A stretch of DNA of 64,000 bases from Anaerolineae bacterium (GTDB taxonomy: Bacteria; Chloroflexota; Anaerolineae; Aggregatilineales; UBA2796): assembly GCA_019637615.1 (NCBI GenBank), contig JAHBVJ010000002.1:342023-406022 (forward strand). Reading direction: 5' to 3'. Position 1 is the first letter of the stretch. Each line of letters starts with the position of its first letter. The notes under the pieces were generated by a model, which searched no databases, was not told where the DNA came from, and was given only the letters and a program-made list of their open reading frames with translations. Below are positions 52,873 through 59,104 of this stretch, piece by piece. A program made the translations under genes and the position numbers.

Positions 52873-54056
52873 TGAGCGCCATATCTGTTCCCACCAGAGA
52901 TGAATTACTGGCATTGGTGACGAACCTAGCCAAGCGTTTTGCCGAGCGTGCCGCCACGCATGATGCCGATGGCAGTTTCCCGTTTGAAAACTTTGACGAC
53001 CTGCGCGCAGCAGGCTATCACAAATTGACCGTGCCCGTCGCTTACGGCGGTTGGGGCGCGGGGTTGCTCGACGCGGTCATGGCACAGGAAATCTTAGGGA
53101 GCGGGGACGGCAGTACCGCCCTCTCCATGACCATGCATGTGCAAACCGTCGGCGCAGCCGCTTCCGGAGAATCATGGGATCAAGGCGTATTCGAGCGCAT
53201 GTGTCGTGAGATCATCGCACATGGCGCGCTGGTGAACTCGTGCGCCACCGAACCGGAACTCGGCAGCCCGAGTCGCGGCGGACGTCCGAAAACGAAAGCC
53301 GTGCGTGATGGCAATCAATGGCTGATCAATGGACGCAAAAACTTCGCCTCGATGTCTCCTACGCTCGACTACTTCATCATCCCCGCGCTGATCGAGGATG
53401 AAGACAACATCGCCCGTTTCCTCGTCCCGCGTGATGCCAATGTCACGATTGAGGAGACATGGGATTCGATGGGGATGCGCAGCACAGGCAGTCACGACGT
53501 GGTGTTACACGACTCCCGCGTGGGGGACGATGCGCTAATCTCCAAAATGCCCGGTGGTGGGCGTCCCGATCCACTCAAGGTATCGGTCAATCCGTGGTTT
53601 ACACTGACCGTCAGCGCGTCGTACCTCGGTGTAGCGGTGGCGGCGCATCAGACCGCCCTGCAATACGCACATGATCGCGTCCCGACTGGTCTCGGCAAGC
53701 CAATCGCCACCTTGGAGAGCATTCAGCGGCGCTTGGGCGAGAGCGAACTAGCCCTGCAAATCGCCCGTAGTTTGCTTTACCGCATCGCTGAACAATACGA
53801 CGCACATCCCGAAGCCCGTGGTACACAAGAATTCAACGAAGCCGCGCTGATCGCTAAGTATACGGCGACCAATAACGCGATCAAGGTCGTGGATGACGCT
53901 ATGCGAGCGGTCGGCGGCGCGAGTATGACGCATACGCTGCCTTTGGAACGTTACTATCGCGATGTGCGTGCTGGCCTGTTCCATCCGCCAAGCGATGATA
54001 CCTTGCTGCCGCTGTTGGGGCGTGTCGCACTCAATCGCCTCAAACCGCTGACCTAG
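52872..54056 (+). CDS. Acyl-CoA dehydrogenase family protein
   Basis: ATG 52872 overlaps the TGA of the previous gene, giving coupled translation; the GTG at 52869 is less likely. The 394-residue protein has the acyl-CoA dehydrogenase fold: C-A-T-E-P-E-L-G-S-P-S-R-G-G near residue 120, M-G-M-R-S-T-G-S-H-D-V near 200, and a helical C-terminal domain with Y-R-D-V-R-A-G-L-F-H-P-P. FAD and an acyl-thioester substrate are expected, though relatives also act on non-CoA substrates such as nitroalkanes or sulfur compounds. The substrate is not predicted. Confidence 0.85.
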   Translation: MSAISVPTRDELLALVTNLAKRFAERAATHDADGSFPFENFDDLRAAGYHKLTVPVAYGGWGAGLLDAVMAQEILGSGDGSTALSMTMHVQTVGAAASGESWDQGVFERMCREIIAHGALVNSCATEPELGSPSRGGRPKTKAVRDGNQWLINGRKNFASMSPTLDYFIIPALIEDEDNIARFLVPRDANVTIEETWDSMGMRSTGSHDVVLHDSRVGDDALISKMPGGGRPDPLKVSVNPWFTLTVSASYLGVAVAAHQTALQYAHDRVPTGLGKPIATLESIQRRLGESELALQIARSLLYRIAEQYDAHPEARGTQEFNEAALIAKYTATNNAIKVVDDAMRAVGGASMTHTLPLERYYRDVRAGLFHPPSDDTLLPLLGRVALNRLKPLT

Positions 54057-54068
54057 TGTTCAACGCGG

Positions 54069-55235
54069 TTAGCGCCCCAAGACCACTAGCGCACTGAGAT
54101 CAGGAATCCCGTCGAAGGCCGCTTTGAGTGCGCCCAGCGCTGACTCATTGTAGGCCACGAAATAGGCGCATTCGATCTGTGTCTCGTGTGTTTCGAGATA
54201 ATCGACAGCGCGTTCGATCAAGCTCACCGCGATTTCGCTGATCTTGAGTCCGCCTTCACCCGCTGCAAAAACGGGAAACACCACGTTGCGCAGCGGATGG
54301 TCGGCGCGGAAGAACCGCCGATTTAGATCATCGATGCAGTCCAGTGTATTGGTGACGCAGCGCCCCAATTCGATCCGCGTGGCTGGCTGTGCCCATCTGA
54401 TTCGCTCTCCATGCACTGACACCGCGTGGATCACGTAGCGCACGCCGATATTTTTCAGGCTGCCCGTCGCTGCCGTCGGGATCACCGTGCCGGGGGGCAA
54501 GCGCTCCGGCAGATGACGCCGCGCTGCCTGCAAATCCTGCTTGATCGTCTCTTCCAGCAGTTCGCCCGCATCGCTCCACTTCGCGCTGTAATAATTGAGC
54601 GCGGCGGAGATCGTCCGCCCTTCGATGTGATCCATCAACAGCCGATCATTTTCCGTGTTGACCAGCACATCCGCCCCGCTGATCTCCGCGATGTTGCCCG
54701 TCGCGATCCCGACGAACTTATGCGGCAGTCGCACTAGCGGATAGCGCATACTCAAGCGGGCATTCAATACTTCGGAACGCACTTCAGGGTCGTCACGGCG
54801 ACGGCGGCGCGCAGGCTGATCCGGCTCGTTCGCAGACACAGCGACGAGATCGACCTTAGTATCCGTCAGCGCTTGGATCAAAGCAGGCAAACTTTCCGCG
54901 AAACGCCCTTCACGGAAATCGATGTAGTGAATTGTGCGGAAGCGGAAATACATTTTTTCGCCGCTCAACCACACAGGAATAATCTCTTTGCGGTCTTCGA
55001 TGAAGACATTCCACTCGTCGGTGCAGTTTTTCGAATCTTTGCTGTAGTCGGACACGACCGCGATCATCTGCTGGCAGTGATCTAGTTCCTTTTCCACTTC
55101 GCTAGGCCAATGCTGCCCATGCTTCAAATTCACATGATCGACAAATGTCTCGATTCCATGTCGGTTGAGTTCCGCGACGAGCTTATTGACGAACGGGTCA
55201 TCGATGTTGTTATGGCTGATGAAGACTCGCCCCAT
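54069..55235 (-). CDS. TIR-macro domain fusion protein
   Basis: The 388-residue protein joins two signalling folds. Residues 1-125 are a TIR domain: R-V-F-I-S-H-N-N, a BB-loop-like D-H-V-N-L-K-H-G, and C-T-D-E-W with Glu74 in the position of the catalytic glutamate of TIR NADases. A basic linker (R-R-R-R-R near 140) leads to a macro domain (about 165-380) with V-L-V-N-T-E-N-D, G-T-V-I-P-T-A-A-T-G and V-F-P-V-F-A-A-G-E-G-G. TIR enzymes cleave NAD+ and macro domains bind ADP-ribose species, so product making and sensing in one chain is a plausible inference. It is the last gene of a three-gene operon. Confidence 0.88.
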   Translation of the reverse strand: MGRVFISHNNIDDPFVNKLVAELNRHGIETFVDHVNLKHGQHWPSEVEKELDHCQQMIAVVSDYSKDSKNCTDEWNVFIEDRKEIIPVWLSGEKMYFRFRTIHYIDFREGRFAESLPALIQALTDTKVDLVAVSANEPDQPARRRRRDDPEVRSEVLNARLSMRYPLVRLPHKFVGIATGNIAEISGADVLVNTENDRLLMDHIEGRTISAALNYYSAKWSDAGELLEETIKQDLQAARRHLPERLPPGTVIPTAATGSLKNIGVRYVIHAVSVHGERIRWAQPATRIELGRCVTNTLDCIDDLNRRFFRADHPLRNVVFPVFAAGEGGLKISEIAVSLIERAVDYLETHETQIECAYFVAYNESALGALKAAFDGIPDLSALVVLGR

Positions 55236-55238
55236 ATG

Positions 55239-56030
55239 TCAGGCTCCCACCGTGCCCGCCACGATAGCCCACGTTTGCCAGAATTTGCGCTGACCATCGC
55301 GCAGGAAAGGCCGCATTCCAGTGACTGCGTCTTGATCGCCGTTCAATTCTGCCTCGATGCGCGTCATAATTTCTGTGCGCACCGCTTGGCTCGGCTTGGT
55401 CAGGTCAAGCCACGCATCCACGCTCACGTCGATATCGCGGCTGATGACGGTGGTGATCGTCACACCTGCCGTGCGCACAAGTTCGGTTAACTGGTCAGGC
55501 ATCAGCGCGAATGTGTGCGATGGATCACGCCGCCATTCCACGTAGTTGTATTTGATCGCCAGCAGCGGTTCGGTCGGCGCGACCAGATCGATCACGGCAA
55601 CGCGTCCGCCCGCTTTGGTGACGCGCACCATCTCGGCAAGCTGTTTGTGTGGCTGCGGAAAGTGATGCACGGCGAAACGCGCCACCGCCAGATCGAATGT
55701 GCCGTCAGGGAATGGCAGTTGTTCACCTTCTCCCTGCTGAAACGTGATATTCGTCAAGCCCTCGGCGGCAGCCTGTTGCTGCCCTTGATCAAGCATGGCT
55801 TGTGTCAGGTCGAACGCGGTGACGTGCTGAACGTGCGGAGCCATTGCGCGGCTCAAGTGCCCCGTGCCTGCCGCCATATCGATCACGCGGTCAGTTGCTT
55901 GCAACGCCAGATGATCGGTCATCCAACGTAGGTATTCACGGTTAGCGGCAGTCAAATATGTGCTACCAAACGCGGCGGCTTGCAGCGTGAACATCTGCTG
56001 GACTTGCTGGTGATTATCGGTCATCGCCAT
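55239..56030 (-). CDS. Class I SAM-dependent methyltransferase
   Basis: The 263-residue protein has the SAM-binding motif V-I-D-M-A-A-G-T-G-H-L-S (about 40-51), an acidic strand end T-A-F-D-L-T and L-P-F-P-D-G-T-F-D-L-A-V, close to the UbiE/COQ5 group. Substrates of that group range from quinones to small molecules; none is identified here. It begins 10 bases after the adenosyltransferase and ends 3 bases before the TIR-macro start, so the three genes are one translational unit. Confidence 0.85.
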   Translation of the reverse strand: MAMTDNHQQVQQMFTLQAAAFGSTYLTAANREYLRWMTDHLALQATDRVIDMAAGTGHLSRAMAPHVQHVTAFDLTQAMLDQGQQQAAAEGLTNITFQQGEGEQLPFPDGTFDLAVARFAVHHFPQPHKQLAEMVRVTKAGGRVAVIDLVAPTEPLLAIKYNYVEWRRDPSHTFALMPDQLTELVRTAGVTITTVISRDIDVSVDAWLDLTKPSQAVRTEIMTRIEAELNGDQDAVTGMRPFLRDGQRKFWQTWAIVAGTVGA

Positions 56031-56040
56031 CTCCTCCGAG

Positions 56041-56589
56041 CTACTTCCGTACCGACCATTTCTTTTCAGGTTCCTTCGCTTGCTTATTCAGCCATCTTGC
56101 CAGCGTGAACAAAAAGTCCGACAGTCGGTTGAGATACACCAGTGCTTGCGGATTCACGCCTTCCTGATCGCGCAGCGAGACGCACACGCGCTCGGCACGG
56201 CGGCATACCGTCCGTGCTACGTGGATCATGGCGGCAGGCGTCGTTCCTCCCGGCAGAATGAACGATTTCAACGGTTCCAACTCGGCGTCCATCTGATCAA
56301 TGGCAGCTTCAAGCATACTGACTTGCGATGCTTCCATGCGTACCAGCCACGCGGGGGTAGCGTCCAGTGGTGTCGCCAGATCAGCGCCTAGCACGAATAA
56401 GTCATTCTGTACCATTTCCAGCCAATCTTCCGCCATTCCGGGCAGTGGATAGCTGCGCACCACACCGAGCAGCGAATTTAGCTCGTCCACCGTGCCGTAC
56501 GCCTCGACGCGCAGGTGATCCTTCAACACACGTCCACCCGCAAACAGGCTAGTTTCACCGTTATCACCGGTTCTGGTGTAAATCTTCAT
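56041..56589 (-). CDS. Cob(I)alamin adenosyltransferase, PduO type
   Basis: ATG 56589 is preferred to the TTG four codons upstream, whose AAAGG would touch it. The 182-residue protein has the PduO-type motifs T-R-T-G-D-N-G-E-T-S-L at the start, V-E-A-Y-G-T-V-D-E-L-N-S, R-R-A-E-R-V near 123 and Y-L-N-R-L-S-D-F-L-F near 150. It transfers the adenosyl group of ATP to cob(I)alamin, making coenzyme B12. Heading an operon with a methyltransferase and a TIR-macro protein is unusual. Confidence 0.93.
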   Translation of the reverse strand: MKIYTRTGDNGETSLFAGGRVLKDHLRVEAYGTVDELNSLLGVVRSYPLPGMAEDWLEMVQNDLFVLGADLATPLDATPAWLVRMEASQVSMLEAAIDQMDAELEPLKSFILPGGTTPAAMIHVARTVCRRAERVCVSLRDQEGVNPQALVYLNRLSDFLFTLARWLNKQAKEPEKKWSVRK

Positions 56590-56759
56590 CGGGCTGCACA
56601 ACCTTTACTCAAAATAGACACGTCACACCAATACACAGTCTCATCCTAAATTAAAGCAGCGAATTGGTCACGGCATAGATAATAGCAGGAAATTCATCAC
56701 CCAGAATTAGGTAAACGAGGGATAATTCAGGCTGGTTAGTACTAGAAAGGCGTCTATCA

Positions 56760-57506
56760 ATGTCAAATGATCCCTTTTTTCCGCTGCTAAAGCTGCATGC
56801 TTCGGCAATTGCGCCGTTGGTGCTCGTGGTAGGTGATCCGGCGCGTGCCGAAGATGCCTCTCACCTGCTGGAAAAGGCGGAAAAAGTTGGTTCGAATCGC
56901 GAATATGTGACGTATACGGGCATGTTGAAGGGCGAACGCGTCACCATCGCTTCACATGGTGTGGGTGCTGGCGGCGCGGCGGTATGTTTTGAAGAGTTGG
57001 CACGGGCAGGTGCCAAAGCAATCATTCGCGCGGGGACGGCGGGTGCGTTGCAACCCCCGATCAACGATGGCGACCTCGTGATCGCTACCGGCGCGATCCG
57101 CGATGAGGGCGTGACCGAGCGCCTGATCCCGACCATGTATCCTGCCATCTCGAATTACGAAGTACTGCAGGCGCTCCAAGATGCTGCTAAAACGGTGCCG
57201 GAAGCGACGACTCATACGGGCTTGATCATGTCCAGCGATGTCTTTTACCCATCTGCTGTTATGCCGCGTGGCTGGGAAATGTGGACGAACAGTCACGTTG
57301 CCGCCGTCGAGATGGAACTCTCCGTCCTCCTGATCATCGCCGCCCTGCATAACATCCGGGCGGGTGGCATTTTCGTGGTGGATGGCAACCTCACGCGCAC
57401 ACAGGTGATCGATATGTCCGATTACGATCCGCACCGCAATGTGGTCAGTGATGCCAAACTACGGATGCTTCGCATTTCTCTAAATGCCTTGGTGCGTTTG
57501 GGCTGA
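56760..57506 (+). CDS. Nucleoside phosphorylase, uridine phosphorylase-like
   Basis: The 248-residue protein has the PNP/UDP family pattern: V-V-G-D-P-A-R-A near 22, I-A-S-H-G-V-G-A-G-G near 63, R-A-G-T-A-G-A-L near 91 (phosphate site) and V-A-A-V-E-M-E-L-S near 180, whose Glu binds ribose. It splits nucleosides with phosphate. The lack of a typical nucleobase-specific signature leaves uridine, purine or another nucleoside open. It is a single gene before the initiator tRNA. Confidence 0.88.
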   Translation: MSNDPFFPLLKLHASAIAPLVLVVGDPARAEDASHLLEKAEKVGSNREYVTYTGMLKGERVTIASHGVGAGGAAVCFEELARAGAKAIIRAGTAGALQPPINDGDLVIATGAIRDEGVTERLIPTMYPAISNYEVLQALQDAAKTVPEATTHTGLIMSSDVFYPSAVMPRGWEMWTNSHVAAVEMELSVLLIIAALHNIRAGGIFVVDGNLTRTQVIDMSDYDPHRNVVSDAKLRMLRISLNALVRLG

Positions 57507-57535
57507 AACTCGTATCAATTTTCACATATTGACCC

Positions 57536-57564
57536 TTTACAAGGTGAGCTGCGACTGCTAAACT
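57536..57564 (+). promoter_or_regulatory. Promoter of the initiator tRNA
   Basis: TTTACA (57536-57541) and TAAACT (57559-57564) are 17 bases apart, with an extended TGC before the -10. The transcript would begin just upstream of the tRNA at 57576. Confidence 0.6.
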
Positions 57565-57575
57565 ACTCCCCATAT

Positions 57576-57939
57576 CGCGGGGTAGAGCAGTGGCAGCTCG
57601 TCGGGCTCAATCCGCAGGATTAAATGGTTGAAGCGTAAGCGACAACAACATCCTTATACCGCCAATATAAGTGAAGTCGGATTTAATCTTGCAATGGGCT
57701 GCATACAGGGAAACTTGTATGTGAACTCCTGTCAAATTCGGGGAAACCGTTCGCGGGGTAATCCCGAGCCAAGCTTCAGAGCAATCTGAAGAAGGTGTAG
57801 AGACTTAATGGCAGGCACCTTCCCGGCGTAAGCCGAATGGTGAAGAGAAAGTCCAGCCCACAAACCGAGTAATCGGGCAACGAAAGTTGTAGTGGGATGC
57901 ATAACCCGGAGGTCGGGGGTTCGAATCCCTCCCCCGCAA
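57576..57939 (+). tRNA. Initiator tRNA-fMet (CAT), interrupted by a group I intron
   Basis: The 5' exon (57576-57607) has acceptor CGCGGGG, D arm GAGC/GCTC and the first anticodon strand TCGGG, ending at U33. The 3' exon (57900-57939) starts with the anticodon CAT, then AA, CCCGG, a variable region, T arm GGGGG-TTCGAAT-CCCTC and acceptor CCCCGCA. Joining them gives the anticodon loop CTCATAA. The unpaired C1-A72, the three G-C pairs of the anticodon stem and the CAT anticodon identify an initiator. No CCA is encoded. The D loop is one base short. Confidence 0.93.
57608..57899 (+). ncRNA. Group I intron, about 292 bases, no ORF
   Basis: The intron follows U33 and ends in G, as group I splicing requires, in the anticodon loop. 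Core segments are recognisable: AATTCGGGGAAACC (P strand, 57735 on), AATCCCGAGCCAAG (Q strand, near 57760), GTAGAGACTTAATGG (R, near 57797) and AAGAGAAAGTCC (S, near 57842). TTCGGG/CCCGAG can form P4, CTTCAGA/TCTGAAG P6, and AGACT/AGTCC P7. The 3' end has CCCAC/GTGGG, CCGA/TCGG and CAAC-GAAA-GTTG hairpins. This most resembles subgroup IC3 introns of bacterial tRNAs. No homing endonuclease is encoded. Confidence 0.88.
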
Positions 57940-57946
57940 CACATCG

Positions 57947-57974
57947 AAAGCCAATCCACACGGGTTGGCTTTTT
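57947..57974 (+). terminator. Rho-independent terminator of the tRNA-fMet transcript
   Basis: An 11-pair stem (57947-57957 with 57962-57972, one G-U) with a 4-base loop is followed by a T run ending at 57974. Confidence 0.88.
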
Positions 57975-58038
57975 GATTCCAAATTTATCGTATTTTTAGT
58001 AAATTTGTTGTAAAAAACCCCTTTCATTCAGGCGTAGC

Positions 58039-58069
58039 TTGTTTTCTACACTGTAACCAATGCTATACT
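58039..58069 (+). promoter_or_regulatory. Promoter of the secreted protein at 58106
   Basis: An extended -10, TGC-TATACT (58061-58069), is preceded by TTGTTT (58039-58044) at 19 bases. It would start transcription about 30 bases before the ATG. Confidence 0.55.
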
Positions 58070-58105
58070 GAAAATGGATTGGCATATACATTTTGGGGGA
58101 TTTCT

Positions 58106-58897
58106 ATGCTCAACAGCCGCTTTCTTAATATTCTTAAGTCACTCACAGTTCTATCGCTTGTTGCAGCGTCCTTAGCAACATTCCAAGCTACGCAGGCAGC
58201 CGCCAGTGTGACTATCTCCATAAATTCGGGATCGCTCTCTGGATCGTGTCCAACACTCATCACTGTCTTATACAGCGGTAGCTTCAATGCCACCACCAAT
58301 GACGGCGACGGCGATGACTGGTTAGGTGTCGTTGGGATGGATGGCAATGGCAACGTATCTGACAACGACTGGTCGCACGCGCCCGTTGGCACCATTGCGG
58401 CGGGCTTCGCGGATGGCCTGACGGGTTCGTTCAGTCCAACTGCGCGTCCATTTCGTGTGCGCGTATACGATATCAATACGTCTGCGGCGGGTATCCCTGA
58501 AGATAGTGCGGCTGGTTGGGCATTGGCGCTGAGTGGTAATCTCATCGCCGAAGCCACCATTGACTTCGGCAGCTTACCCGGATGCGCCGACCTGCCGATC
58601 GTCGGTGGTGACGCGGAAGGTCAATTCTCTGGCCCACCGCTGCCCGGCCCAGATGCGCGTAATCTCGTCCTGATCAACAAAACTGTTGGTGTGCTCTCGT
58701 CGCCCGGTGGCGCGCAGACAGGTGAAGTTCTCAAGGTCTGCCAGACGGCCTTCATCCTCGAAACTTCGCCGGACGGACAATATGGGCGCATCTATGTGAT
58801 GGGTGGTTGGATACCGCTTTCCGCAACGGTGGATGTTGCCGAAGATTACGGTCAACCCGGCGGTCAGCCGATCCGCGATGACTGCAAAGGTCATTAA
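58106..58897 (+). CDS. Secreted protein of unknown function
   Basis: ATG 58106 has a G-rich site (GGGGGA) upstream and begins a signal peptide; the frame opening at 58079 is unlikely because it precedes the signal. The 263-residue product is cleaved near T-Q-A-A-A-S. A beta-rich body has G-D-G-D-D-W-L-G-V-V-G-M-D-G near 65. The C-terminal part (residues about 195-250, S-P-D-G-Q-Y-G-R-I-Y-V-M-G-G-W-I-P-L) resembles an SH3-like strand set. It is exported; no function is assigned. Confidence 0.7.
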   Translation: MLNSRFLNILKSLTVLSLVAASLATFQATQAAASVTISINSGSLSGSCPTLITVLYSGSFNATTNDGDGDDWLGVVGMDGNGNVSDNDWSHAPVGTIAAGFADGLTGSFSPTARPFRVRVYDINTSAAGIPEDSAAGWALALSGNLIAEATIDFGSLPGCADLPIVGGDAEGQFSGPPLPGPDARNLVLINKTVGVLSSPGGAQTGEVLKVCQTAFILETSPDGQYGRIYVMGGWIPLSATVDVAEDYGQPGGQPIRDDCKGH

Positions 58898-58944
58898 TGC
58901 CTCTAGTTGACGGAACCTTAACAACGTATAGATAGCCACCGCCG

Positions 58945-58976
58945 ATGGGCAGATCATCACGATCTGCCCATATTTT
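58945..58976 (+). terminator. Rho-independent terminator
   Basis: ATGGGCAGATC (58945-58955) pairs perfectly with GATCTGCCCAT (58961-58971) over a 5-base loop, followed by ATTTT. It ends the 58106 transcript. Confidence 0.88.
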
Positions 58977-59104
58977 CCATCTAGTCAAAAACCCGTAATT
59001 TCACGACAATGATACATACGCCGCAACCCGATTGGCTTGTTTGCGTACCCTTTTCGGGTTAATGTAGTGCGCAATCAGCACTGTCATCATAAGTGAGTCC
59101 GTGC

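Noticed and set aside
54069..55235. A complete Thoeris anti-phage system
   Set aside because: Only a TIR-macro fusion is present; there is no separate effector with membrane helices or SIR2/SLOG domains, and the neighbours are metabolic genes.
57732..58027. Minus-strand frames of 75 and 83 codons over the split tRNA
   Set aside because: The region is explained by the group I intron, tRNA 3' exon and terminator; the frames are shadows of structured RNA.
59037..59065. Promoter or CIRCE-type heat-shock element before the Clp gene
   Set aside because: TTGTTT and TAATGT at 17 bases are weak, and no CIRCE inverted repeat is present.
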